Below, in pieces: positions 45,467 to 53,035 of a DNA stretch of 64,000 nucleotides. The DNA is from Macrococcoides bohemicum (GTDB lineage: Bacteria; Bacillota; Bacilli; Staphylococcales; Staphylococcaceae). The translations under genes were made by a program, and so were the position numbers. Below the pieces are notes generated by a model. That model worked only from the letters and a program-made list of their open reading frames with translations. It had not been told where the DNA came from and did not search any database. How positions within the stretch are numbered: the stretch's first letter is position 1; each line of letters starts with the position of its first letter. The stretch is from assembly GCF_042658685.1 (NCBI RefSeq), contig NZ_JBHSQY010000001.1; one strand, given 5' to 3'.

Positions 45467-45483
45467 AAAAAGGATGAAGAAGT

Positions 45484-46176
45484 ATGGTGCTTAAAGTTGC
45501 AATTATTGAAGATTCACGAGAACTCGCAGTAACAATAAAAACACATCTAGAAAAACATAATTTGCAGGTCGTCGGAATGTGTCATAACGGTAAGGATGCA
45601 CTTAATATGATCAATGATGTTGAATTTGATTTACTGTTACTTGACCTGATATTGCCACATATCGATGGAATTACACTGTTAAAAGAGCATATTCCAACGA
45701 ACCATCCTTTTAAAATTATTTGCTTAAGTGCGTTTGGAAAAGATTCTGTGCTGTCAGAAGCAATGGATTCCGGAGCTGATTATTTCATTTTAAAGCCGAT
45801 TAATTTTGATAATTTTGTCAATCGTATTTGTCAGATCTGTAATATTGATGAATCAGTCCTCAGACAAGATAAATTAGAACAGTTAGGATTTAAAGAAAAA
45901 CATAAAGGTACGCGATATATACAGGATGCCATTGAAATATTATCTGCTAGAAGCGAACAAGAACGAGCGAAGAAAGTACACTTAACAATTGATTTATATC
46001 CAAAGATTGCAGAAAGAAACAATGTTAAGAATGCAAATGTAGAACGTTCTATACGACATGCAATTGAAAAAGCATGGGATAACGGTTTACAGGAAGTGTT
46101 TAGCAAACGTGGAAAATTAAATCGACCGACGAGTGGCGAACTAATCGATTACCTCTTGGAGGATTATCATGACTAA
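45484..46176 (+). CDS. spo0A: Spo0A-like response regulator
   Basis: 230 residues. The receiver has Glu9/Asp10, phosphoacceptor Asp54 (LLLLDLILPHIDG), Ser82 at the Thr/Ser switch position and Lys104 (ILKP), so phosphorylation should work. The C-terminal domain (about 137-230) matches Spo0A: LYPKIAERNNVKNANVERSI and RHAIEKAWDNG (recognition helix region, nearly identical to VERAIRHAIEVAW of B. subtilis) and RPTSGELIDYL. The protein is about 35 residues shorter than B. subtilis Spo0A, mainly in the linker and after the recognition helix. It sits exactly at the spo0A locus, recN-[spoIVB lost]-spo0A-yqiK. Its function in a non-spore-forming coccus is not known; a stationary-phase or biofilm/competence role is inference. 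Confidence 0.88.
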   Translation: MVLKVAIIEDSRELAVTIKTHLEKHNLQVVGMCHNGKDALNMINDVEFDLLLLDLILPHIDGITLLKEHIPTNHPFKIICLSAFGKDSVLSEAMDSGADYFILKPINFDNFVNRICQICNIDESVLRQDKLEQLGFKEKHKGTRYIQDAIEILSARSEQERAKKVHLTIDLYPKIAERNNVKNANVERSIRHAIEKAWDNGLQEVFSKRGKLNRPTSGELIDYLLEDYHD

Positions 46177-46903
46177 AATAATTGGACACAGAGGGTATGC
46201 TGCACTTTATCCTGAAAATACGATGCTAAGCTTTAAAAAAGCTTATGAACATGGTGCAGATGGAATAGAGCTTGATATACATATGTCTGTCGATAAAGCA
46301 ATTATTGTCATCCATGATCCAACCTTAAATCGTACAACCAATCAGAAAGGTCGAGTCAATCAATTAACATTAGATGAAATCAAAAATGCACGTATTAAGA
46401 ATGGTTTATTTAAAATAACTGACGAACAAGTCCCAACGTTAAAAGAAGTGATGGACTGGATCATTACAACTGATATGACATTAAATATTGAAATAAAAGG
46501 TGTTACTGAAGGTGTGCTTGAAGAAGAGCTACTCAAACTTTTAAGTCACTATGACATGAAAGAGCGTATTATCATATCAAGTTTTAATCTTGAAAGTCTT
46601 TTATATATAGAAAAGATTGATTCGAGTTATGACACAGCACTACTTACAGATAAAGATTTGGGTGAGCCGTGGATATATTTGGAGTCACATGGCATTAAAT
46701 CAGTGCATCCTTATGGAAAAAGTTATATGACCGATGCGAAAAGACAAGAAGTAGTAGGATATAATTTACCAGCACGTGTCTACACGGTTAATCGCGCAAA
46801 AGAAATACAGTACTGGCTGGAAGAAGAAATCGATGCCATTATAACAGATGAAGTAGAAGTAGCGGTAAAATTAAAAAAAGATTATTTGTTAAAACAACAT
46901 TGA
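46169..46903 (+). CDS. Glycerophosphodiester phosphodiesterase (YqiK-like)
   Basis: 244 residues, TIM barrel. GHRGYAALYPENTMLSFKKA, GADGIELDIHMSVDKAIIVI and HDPTLNRTTNQKG form the active site with His, Glu and Asp ligands; EIKGVTEGVLEEE and TVNRAKEIQYW follow. It hydrolyses glycerophosphodiesters to glycerol 3-phosphate. No signal peptide, so it is cytoplasmic. It overlaps the Spo0A-like gene by 8 bases, so the two are translated together, the same order as spo0A-yqiK in Bacillus. Confidence 0.92.
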   Translation: MTKIIGHRGYAALYPENTMLSFKKAYEHGADGIELDIHMSVDKAIIVIHDPTLNRTTNQKGRVNQLTLDEIKNARIKNGLFKITDEQVPTLKEVMDWIITTDMTLNIEIKGVTEGVLEEELLKLLSHYDMKERIIISSFNLESLLYIEKIDSSYDTALLTDKDLGEPWIYLESHGIKSVHPYGKSYMTDAKRQEVVGYNLPARVYTVNRAKEIQYWLEEEIDAIITDEVEVAVKLKKDYLLKQH

Positions 46904-46909
46904 TAAAAA

Positions 46910-46958
46910 TAAAGAACAAGAGAATCATCCATTATTAGGACTGATTCTCTTGTTTTTT
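46910..46958. terminator. Bidirectional terminator between the GDPD and DUF2627 genes
   Basis: AACAAGAGAATCA and TGATTCTCTTGTT form a 13-bp stem with T-rich flanks. The minus-strand gene ends inside its right arm (46935). Confidence 0.88.
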
Positions 46959-47186
46959 ATAAAATTTTTCTTGAGCACGTTTACTTTTCTTTTCGATATG
47001 AAGAATATAGCCGCCTACAAAACTAACACCAAGTACCATTAAGATAAGTCCGATTAAAAATTGCAGCCAAATAAAATGGAGTTCTGGGACAAGAATACCA
47101 AAAACAGCATCTCGCATCCATTTGATACCTAAACCTGCAAAATAAATTGGAATAACTAAAACAAGAAGTGCGATAATCTTTTTCAT
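46935..47186 (-). CDS. DUF2627 family membrane protein (YqzF-like)
   Basis: 83 residues from ATG 47186 (TAGGTGA upstream). Two membrane segments (IIALLVLVIPIYFAGLGIKWM and IWLQFLIGLILMVLGVSFVGGYIL) are followed by a basic cytoplasmic tail rich in Lys and Gln. The family occurs in Bacillales at this same place (yqiK-yqzF-bkdR). Function unknown. The last residues are encoded in the terminator stem. Confidence 0.83.
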   Translation of the reverse strand: MKKIIALLVLVIPIYFAGLGIKWMRDAVFGILVPELHFIWLQFLIGLILMVLGVSFVGGYILHIEKKSKRAQEKFYKKQENQS

Positions 47187-47501
47187 AAATTCACCTACCA
47201 ATAGCATTATAACAAAAAAACATCATAATATTAATAATAAAAAATTTATTATATAAATATAATAAGAGATGAAAATGATGAATAAAAAAAATCTAAAATA
47301 CGTTCAAATAGCATGTTGTAAGCGCTTTAGTTTGTTGAAGTACATAAAAATTTAATAGAATATAATAATAATATATCGGAAATCGAACTAAAATATACAG
47401 AAATAAATTTAATAATGAATATTTTTGTTTTATAAACATAATATTTAATGTAAAATAGGAAGTGTTAAAATAATAATTATTTTATGAAAAGGGGAAATAA
47501 A
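47187..47501 (+). promoter_or_regulatory. bcd upstream region with a cre-like site
   Basis: About 310 bases of very AT-rich sequence without a gene. TGTAAGCGCTTTAG (47317-47330) matches the CcpA cre consensus TGWNANCGNTNWCA except at the last two positions. Several TATAAT/TAATAT -10-like elements occur (around 47360 and 47440) but none has a strong -35. No bkdR is present. Confidence 0.5.
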
Positions 47502-48602
47502 ATGATTTTTAAGACTTTAGAACAATATGACTATGAGCAAGTTGTATTCTGCCAGGATAATGCAAGTGGATTAAAAGCGATTATCGCGATCCATGATTCA
47601 ACACTTGGACCAGCATTAGGTGGATGCAGAATGTGGCCATACAAAACAGAAGAAGAAGCAATTGAAGATGCATTACGTTTAGCACGTGGAATGACATATA
47701 AAAATGCAGCAGCAGGACTTAACTTAGGTGGCGCGAAAACAGTTGTTATCGGAGATCCTAAGAAAGATAAATCAGAAGCTTTATTTAGAGCATTAGGTCG
47801 TTATATTCAAAGTTTAAACGGACGATATATTACAGCTGAAGACGTTGGTACAACAGTTACTGATATGGACATTATTCATGAAGAAACTGACTTTGTCGTA
47901 GGATTATCAGAAAGCTACGGATCTAGTGGAAATCCTAGTCCGATGACAGCATTAGGAGTTTATCGTGCGATGAAACGTACGGCGAAAGAAGCATTCGGTG
48001 ATGATAGTTTAGCAGGTAAGACAATTTCTGTACAAGGGGTAGGAAATGTATCTTATACTTTATGTAAATATTTACATGAAGAAGGTGCGAAATTAATCGT
48101 TACGGATATCTTCCAGGAATCAATTGATAGAGCGGTAAATGATTTTGGCGCAACAGCAGTGAAACCTGATGAAATTTACTCAGTTGAAGCGGATATCTTT
48201 GCACCATGTGCATTAGGAGCAATTCTTAATGATGACACAATTCCACAATTGAAAGTTAAAGCAGTATGTGGATCATCTAATAACCAGTTGAAAGACATGG
48301 AAAGACACGCAGCAATGCTTAAAGAAAGAAACATTATCTATGCACCTGACTTTGTTGTAAACTCGGGTGGAGTTATTAATGTAGCTGATGAGTTAAACGG
48401 CTACAACCAAGATCGTGCAATGAAAAAAGTAAATGAAATCTATGATCAGATGGATAAAGTATTTGAAATCGCGAAACGCGATAACATTTCTACAGCATTA
48501 GCAGCAGAACGTTTAGCTGAAGAACGTATTGATCAAATGATGCGTGTACGTAGTACATTTAGTTTAAATGAACATTCTTTGCTTTCTAGACGTAGAGGTT
48601 AA
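47502..48602 (+). CDS. bcd: Leucine (branched-chain amino acid) dehydrogenase
   Basis: 366 residues. It deaminates Leu, Val and Ile to their 2-oxo acids with NAD. GGCRMWPYKTEEEAIEDALRL, the catalytic Lys in GLNLGGAKTVVIGDP, the Rossmann motif GVGNVSYTLCKYL, and NYxINxGG-like PDFVVNSGGVINVADE are present. ATG 47502 with GGGGAAA is preferred over an ATG 18 bases earlier that overlaps the ribosome-binding site. In Bacillus it belongs to ptb-bcd-buk-lpdV-bkd; here it stands alone. Confidence 0.94.
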   Translation: MIFKTLEQYDYEQVVFCQDNASGLKAIIAIHDSTLGPALGGCRMWPYKTEEEAIEDALRLARGMTYKNAAAGLNLGGAKTVVIGDPKKDKSEALFRALGRYIQSLNGRYITAEDVGTTVTDMDIIHEETDFVVGLSESYGSSGNPSPMTALGVYRAMKRTAKEAFGDDSLAGKTISVQGVGNVSYTLCKYLHEEGAKLIVTDIFQESIDRAVNDFGATAVKPDEIYSVEADIFAPCALGAILNDDTIPQLKVKAVCGSSNNQLKDMERHAAMLKERNIIYAPDFVVNSGGVINVADELNGYNQDRAMKKVNEIYDQMDKVFEIAKRDNISTALAAERLAEERIDQMMRVRSTFSLNEHSLLSRRRG

Positions 48603-48646
48603 TAAAACAGGTATGCTCAGAATTTTGAGCATACCTGTTTTTAAAT
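48603..48646 (+). terminator. bcd terminator
   Basis: AAAACAGGTATGCTCA and TGAGCATACCTGTTTTT pair around GAATTT. Confidence 0.92.
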
Positions 48647-48656
48647 ATCACTAAAA

Positions 48657-48905
48657 TTAATTTTGTAATTTTCTTTTAGGGTGAAACGACCAATAAGTCA
48701 CCACACGAATGATATATTCAAGCGGACCATATTTAAAATATATACTGCTCAATAAGATTTGTACCACAAAGAAAATTAAGGCAATGAAAACAGATAATAC
48801 AAAATTGCTGTCACCAAATCGTCCAAACCCATGACTATAATAAATAAACCCATGGAAGATAGATTGGCTAATGTAATTAGTGAGAGAAAGTTTATAGATT
48901 ATATA
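48657..48905 (-). pseudogene. DUF418 membrane protein, C-terminal fragment
   Basis: Minus strand reading IIYKLSLTNYISQSIFHGFI, then YYSHGFGRFGDSNFV, hydrophobic IALIFFVVQILLSSIYFKYG, then PLEYIIRVVTYWSFHPKRK and a stop at 48657-48659. The LTNYxxQS motif and GPLEYIxRxxTY ending are those of DUF418 (YeiB-like) transporters/acyltransferases. About 80 residues of an expected roughly 350-400 remain; upstream it abuts a plus-strand pseudogene, so the 5' part was deleted. Confidence 0.72.
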
Positions 48906-49718
48906 GAGAAAATTGGATTATGAAAGACGCGCCAACATATTTAGTTAAATATACTAATGGTTTAAAAGATAAAGGTTTCGTTCCGAAAGATCATGTAATA
49001 CAACAATTTAATTCGATTGGTATATATGAAGATTATAAGAATTTAATTCAAGAGATTTTACAATCGACGATCTAAAAATATTTATGACAAAATTATTGAT
49101 TTATATAACTGTGAAAAGATTGCTGAGATTCATGTTTGTAACGGTAGTTATCCAATATATAAATTTATTCATGAAGGCAAAGATATTGGATTTTATTTAA
49201 GTGGTATTGGATCAACATTAGCGGCTCAATTTTGTATAGAAGCTAACTGGTTAACTGGTGCTACTCAGTTTATAATGTCAGGTTCAGCAGGTAGTTTAGA
49301 TAAAGAAAAGACGGATAATAAATTTGTGATTCCAACGGAAAGTTATCGAGATGAAGGTATGTCTTATCATTATGCAAAAGCAGATGATTATATTGAAATT
49401 AATAATAGTAAAAAAGTAGCTGAAATATTTGATATATTAGAATTACCTTATGTGCAAGGTAGGGTATGGACAACTGATGCTATGATGAGAGAAACTAAAA
49501 ATAATGTTGAAGTGCGCAAAAACGATGGATGTATTGCAGTCGAAATGGAACTTGCAGGTGTTCAAGCTGTTAGTGACTTCCATGGGTTTGAACTCTATAA
49601 CTTTTTGGCAACGGGTGATGTACTTGCAGAAAATGAATACGAGATTGACGGCTTAAGTGACGCTAATCATAATATGGATAAATTCTTTATAGGTTTGGAA
49701 ATAGCAAAGAGAATTTAG
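48886..49718 (+). pseudogene. Nucleoside phosphorylase family pseudogene (two frameshifts)
   Basis: Joining three frames gives one protein: ERKFIDYIEKIGL (to about 48915), then KDAPTYLVKYTNGLKDKGFV through DYKNLIQEILQSTI (48918-49073), then SKNIYDKIIDLYNCEKIAEI through GSAGSLDKE, VWTTDAMMRET, CIAVEMELAGVQAVSDFHG and FLATGDVL to the stop at 49718. GSAGSL and VEMELAGV are phosphorylase-superfamily motifs (PNP/UDP type). The second and third segments could in principle come from one frameshift near 49070. The open part from 49275 (147 residues) lacks the N-terminal nucleoside-binding half, so it is unlikely to be functional. Confidence 0.75.
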
Positions 49719-49778
49719 ATAGAATTAATGATAGTACATAATGGGTGAAATAATCATTAAATATAATGGAGAATTAAA

Positions 49779-49965
49779 ATGCTGATGTTTAGTTATAAAA
49801 AACAAAGTTGAATGCGATTTTGAATTGATAGATTATCAGATGAAACATCTTTCTGATAAATGTAAATTTGCAACTTATATTATGGTTGATATACTAACAA
49901 ATAATAAATTTTATATAAGTTCGATTAGGATAAATGAAGATAGATGGAAAATGAAAGTAATATAG
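49779..49965 (+). pseudogene. Small frameshifted gene of unknown family
   Basis: GGAGAATTAAA precedes ATG 49779, which reads MLMFSYKKQS and stops; one frame over, NKVECDFELIDYQMKHLSDK, CKFATYIMVDILTNNKFYIS and SIRINEDRWKMKVI continue to a stop at 49965. A single-base change near 49800 would restore a protein of about 62 residues. I do not recognise the family. It lies between the phosphorylase pseudogene and a 141-residue unknown gene. Confidence 0.4.
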
Positions 49966-50012
49966 AAAGGCTAATGAAATAAATATTAATCAGCTGAGGT
50001 GGGTAGAATATT

Positions 50013-50438
50013 ATGACTCTTACAAGAAATTTAAGACTTGCTAATTTAGAACGATGGTATATGTATCCTGGTAATGTATTTGAAGGTACAGAATATATGA
50101 ATACATTTTTAGAAGTTTTTATATTTGAAGCAAATGAAATTTATATTTTAACAATTACAGATATCCCAAAAGATAGTTTGTTCAGTAATGAAGAATTAAT
50201 TTCAGATATTGAGGGGTTGGCACATCATTTGGCAGTTGAAAAAGGATCGACACAACTTTTTGAGTTTCTTGATATTGATATGTCTAATTTTAAATTTAAT
50301 CCAGATTCAGATGGTAACATAGAATATCAGACAAATGAATATAAAGATAAATATATTGAAAAATATTATAAAGAAATACTATATCAAAAATACCCTCAAA
50401 TTAATGTGATTCATGAAAACACTACATTTAGTTATTGA
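50013..50438 (+). CDS. Hypothetical protein
   Basis: 141 residues, intact, with a good ribosome-binding site (GAGGTGGG) before ATG 50013. It is acidic, soluble and probably alpha/beta (TLTRNLRLANLERWYMYPGN, YMNTFLEVFIFEANEIYILT, then Tyr/Lys/Glu-rich EYKDKYIEKYYKEILYQKYP). There is no signal peptide or membrane segment and I recognise no domain. Surrounded by pseudogenes and a toxin-antitoxin locus in the variable region; the acidic composition resembles some immunity proteins but no toxin partner is visible. Confidence 0.6.
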   Translation: MTLTRNLRLANLERWYMYPGNVFEGTEYMNTFLEVFIFEANEIYILTITDIPKDSLFSNEELISDIEGLAHHLAVEKGSTQLFEFLDIDMSNFKFNPDSDGNIEYQTNEYKDKYIEKYYKEILYQKYPQINVIHENTTFSY

Positions 50439-50499
50439 TAGAATTTCCTTTTAAATGTCAACAGAATTTAAAACTTTTGATTTATCATTTATTAAATAT

Positions 50500-50645
50500 T
50501 AAAATGTAAATGAAAAGAGGAGTGTAGCAACACTCCCCTTGTAGATCCGTTTAGACGGTGACCAGCCTTTATAGTGATATCAAACTACTACCACTCAGCT
50601 CGGTCAAAGCTTATGAGTGGTTATTTTTTATCGTTTTTACTGACT
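50500..50645 (+). ncRNA. Predicted antisense antitoxin RNA of the type I toxin locus
   Basis: A promoter TTGATT (50477-50482), 17 bases, TAAAAT (50500-50505) predicts transcription from about 50512. At 50590-50630 ACCACTC and GAGTGGT enclose a hairpin followed by TATTTTTTA, a plus-strand terminator. The RNA of about 120-130 bases would be complementary to the 3' part of the toxin mRNA, including the toxin stop codon (50621-50623). An internal hairpin GGAGTG/CACTCC (50519-50536) is shared as the terminator of the toxin mRNA on the other strand. This is the layout of txpA/ratA and bsrG/SR4. Confidence 0.6.
50515..50542 (-). terminator. Terminator of the toxin mRNA
   Basis: Read on the minus strand, GGGGAGTGTTGCTACACTCC forms an 7-bp stem with a small loop, followed by TCTTTTCATTT. 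Confidence 0.7.
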
Positions 50646-50710
50646 TCTATGACACATAGCATGATATCTGCAAAAAGTAGTGCAAATATCAATGCTTCAT
50701 AAATAGTCAT
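50621..50710 (-). CDS. Putative holin-like type I toxin (29 residues)
   Basis: ATG 50710 follows AGAAAGGATAAGC. The peptide is MTIYEALIFALLFADIMLCV-IEVSKNDKK (29 residues): a short polar start with the TIYEALI motif, one hydrophobic helix and a basic tail. This is the pattern of the Hol-Tox/TxpA-BsrG group of membrane-acting type I toxins in Firmicutes. The start codon and the base of the ribosome-binding site are held in a hairpin with the leader, and a convergent antisense RNA overlaps the 3' end. It is too short for most ORF callers. Confidence 0.75.
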   Translation of the reverse strand: MTIYEALIFALLFADIMLCVIEVSKNDKK

Positions 50711-50755
50711 GCTTATCCTTTCTGGGGATAACACCAAAAGTAAAACGATAAGCAT
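50709..50755 (-). promoter_or_regulatory. Ribosome-binding-site hairpin of the toxin mRNA
   Basis: In the toxin leader, ATGCTTATC (50755-50747) is exactly complementary to GATAAGCAT (50717-50709), which contains the end of the Shine-Dalgarno region and the first two bases of the start codon. This would block translation of the full-length mRNA until processed, a common control in type I toxins. A TATAAT element at about 50806-50811 on the minus strand is a candidate toxin promoter. Confidence 0.65.
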
Positions 50756-50833
50756 CACCCCTTTATGGCTAGCCACCATCATAAACTAAACTACATGATA
50801 TATTATAATAGGTAAAATTATTTTCTGCGAACG

Positions 50834-52471
50834 TTAGTTCGCGTTGGATTCATTTAATCTTTCTATTTCTTCATCGATTTGCTGAACATCTATTCGTTCA
50901 TATAATGGTGAAACAGATGCAAGTCTTTTTGGTAAAACCTCGATTACATGCCATTCTAATGTTTCTATTCCCAGCATATCTTTTAGTTTTTCTGCACTAA
51001 ATGGGAGGAAGGGATTCAATAATTGACTTAAATTTTGAATAATAAATACACATGTAGCTAAAGTTTCATCACATTTTTCTTTTTCTTCTTTAAATGTAAT
51101 CCATGGCTGTTGTTGGTCAAAGTATTTATTATATGTTCTTATAGATTCAAATATTAATTCTAACGCTTCTTTAATTTTAGCTTCTTCTATTAATTGCCCA
51201 ACTTTTTGATAAAGTAAATGTAATTCATTTTTAATACTTTTATCAATTTCAGTTTGAGGGACTTCTAAATCATATGATTTTTCCAGAAACTTAAATGTTC
51301 TATTAACCAGATTACCAAATGCACCAAGAAGTTCACTGTTATGACTATAAATAAATTCTCTAAAAGAAAAATCTGCATCTCGAGATTCTGGTGCATTGAT
51401 TGTAAAGAAATAGCGAATCATATCAGGGTGATATCGTTCTATTAAATCCGGTATCCAGACTGCCCAATTCTGGCTGGTTGATATTTTTCGTTTTTCCAAA
51501 GTCATATATTCACTTGATACGATTGATTGTGGCAACCCATCAATATTTGCACCCATTAGAATTGATGGCCAAATTACGGTATGAAATGGTATATTGTCTT
51601 TTCCATGAATATAATAAGTTTTTGTTTCTTTCATCCAGAATTGTTGGTAATCCTGATTATTTAGTTTTCCCCATGCTTCTGATGCTGTTAAATATCCAGC
51701 TACCGCTTCAATCCAAACATATATCTTTTTATCTTCAAATCCTTTGATCGGCACATCAACACCATTAGGTAAATCACGTGTTACAGAACGATCAGGTATA
51801 CCTTCATTTAAATATCTTTCAGTGAGTGCTAATGCATTTTGACGCCAGTGATATTTTGTACTTTTTTCTTTAAAATACTTTTCAAGTTGTTCCTGAAGCC
51901 TACTAAATTTGTAATATAAATGATTTGTTTCTCTAATTACAGGTTCGTTGCCACACAATTTACAACGCTTATTGATTAAATCTAGTGGATCGAGTATTGC
52001 TGAACATTGATCACACTGATCACCTCGTGCTTTTGCACCACAATTAGGACACTCACCTTCAACCAATCGATCAGGTAAGAACTGCTGATCATGTTCACAA
52101 TACGCTTGCTCACTCGTTTTTTGATAGAGCATATCATTATCATATAATTTTAAGAATAATGACTTTACGCCGTTATGATGTTCGATTGAATCTGTTCTAG
52201 TATATAAATCATAAGTAAAACCTAATTGATTAAAGCAATGTTGAAATTCCTGATGATAAATATCTGCAATATCTCGAGTGGTCTTTCCTTCTTGTTTCGC
52301 ACGTATTGCAATAGGTGTTCCGTTACAATCACTTCCAGACACATATAAAACATCTTCACCAGTTTGTCTGTAATATCTTGCAATAATGTCTCCAGGTAAT
52401 AGTGCTGCGATATGACCAATGTGCAAAGAACCATTTGCATATGGCCATGCTCCTCCAATAAATACTGTCAT
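50834..52471 (-). CDS. metG: Methionyl-tRNA synthetase, second (MetS2/archaeal-like) type
   Basis: 545 residues from ATG 52471 (GGGGGAGA upstream). Class Ia core: HIGH-type LHIGHIAALLPGD, and the KMSKS loop as EKRKISTSQNWAVW. The zinc region has CPNCGAKARGDQCDQC and a second knuckle CKLCGNEPV, unlike the single-knuckle staphylococcal MetG, and there is no C-terminal tRNA-binding (Trbp111) domain, so it is about 110 residues shorter. Such second MetRS enzymes resist MetRS inhibitors in pneumococcus and B. anthracis. It is controlled by a Met T-box. The housekeeping metG normally lies elsewhere, so this may be a duplicate; that cannot be checked here. Confidence 0.88.
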   Translation of the reverse strand: MTVFIGGAWPYANGSLHIGHIAALLPGDIIARYYRQTGEDVLYVSGSDCNGTPIAIRAKQEGKTTRDIADIYHQEFQHCFNQLGFTYDLYTRTDSIEHHNGVKSLFLKLYDNDMLYQKTSEQAYCEHDQQFLPDRLVEGECPNCGAKARGDQCDQCSAILDPLDLINKRCKLCGNEPVIRETNHLYYKFSRLQEQLEKYFKEKSTKYHWRQNALALTERYLNEGIPDRSVTRDLPNGVDVPIKGFEDKKIYVWIEAVAGYLTASEAWGKLNNQDYQQFWMKETKTYYIHGKDNIPFHTVIWPSILMGANIDGLPQSIVSSEYMTLEKRKISTSQNWAVWIPDLIERYHPDMIRYFFTINAPESRDADFSFREFIYSHNSELLGAFGNLVNRTFKFLEKSYDLEVPQTEIDKSIKNELHLLYQKVGQLIEEAKIKEALELIFESIRTYNKYFDQQQPWITFKEEKEKCDETLATCVFIIQNLSQLLNPFLPFSAEKLKDMLGIETLEWHVIEVLPKRLASVSPLYERIDVQQIDEEIERLNESNAN

Positions 52472-52489
52472 TCTAAATCTCCCCCTTAT

Positions 52490-52745
52490 ATTCCATAAAA
52501 AAAGTCCCAATCGCAAAATGCGATTAGGACGAAATATTATATTCGTGGTACCACCTAAGTTCGTATATTACTCACATAATATACCTCGTAAAGTTAATAA
52601 CTTTAATCCAATAACGCTGGATACGTCGCAATCTACTCATACAAACTTTCTTTGCGAAGCTTAGAGTCATCCTTTAATTCGTTACTTCTTTTCAGCTACC
52701 GAAGCTCTCTATTTTATGAATTAAATCTTCTCATCAATGCCGTTT
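52490..52745 (-). ncRNA. T-box riboswitch (Met) upstream of the MetRS gene
   Basis: On the minus strand, Stem I is at about 52745-52665 with AGAGAGCTTCGGTAGCTG and the specifier loop GGATGACTC (ATG, Met). The T-box sequence AGGTGGTACCACG (about 52563-52551) is canonical. It is followed by the terminator GTCCTAATCGC / GCGATTGGGAC and T7 (about 52535-52498). Uncharged tRNA-Met should pair with the T-box and specifier and allow transcription into the synthetase gene. Confidence 0.93.
52498..52536 (-). terminator. T-box-controlled terminator
   Basis: On the minus strand, GTCCTAATCGCA and TGCGATTGGGAC pair around TTT (one G-T pair), followed by T7. It overlaps the T-box anti-terminator alternative. 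Confidence 0.9.
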
Positions 52746-52863
52746 TTATATTATTAGATATAATATATAAGATAATTGTGAAAATTACAATATTAATTTT
52801 TTATAATTCAAATTTTATAATGAGAATTATTTTTTTGACAATCAATAAAAAGAAATAGAATTT

Positions 52864-52970
52864 GAAATTGGTGAAACCCCAAATTCGGCAGGCAAAATCA
52901 ATCTGAAATTGGTAGAACTCCAAATTCGAACTAACAATTCTTATCGAAATTGGAGATGCGCACATCAACT
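52864..52970 (+). repeat. 41-base-spaced hairpin repeats upstream of the FusB-like gene
   Basis: GAAATTGG recurs at 52864, 52905 and 52946, exactly 41 bases apart. In the first two units GAAATTGGT is followed by AAxCxCCAAATTCG, so AATTTGG/CCAAATT forms a hairpin in each; the third keeps only GAAATTGGAG. The remaining parts of the units have diverged. They lie between a TTGACA element (52836-52841) and the FusB-like start and could be a transcribed leader. Confidence 0.65.
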
Positions 52971-53035
52971 TTAATTTTTACTATCATTTTTATATTTATG
53001 CTATACTCAAATCATTAAAGTGAGGTATAGATATA

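Noticed and set aside
49275..49718. Calling the 147-residue phosphorylase-like ORF a functional gene
   Set aside because: Homologous sequence continues upstream in two other frames, so it is the 3' part of a disrupted gene.
52419..52858. Plus-strand ORFs of 81 and 68 residues opposite the MetRS leader
   Set aside because: They lie over the conserved T-box RNA on the other strand and have no ribosome-binding site or family resemblance.
52864..52970. CRISPR-like array in the 41-base-spaced repeats
   Set aside because: Only two good repeat copies, with hairpin arms inside and no cas genes; the period includes diverged rather than unique spacer sequence.
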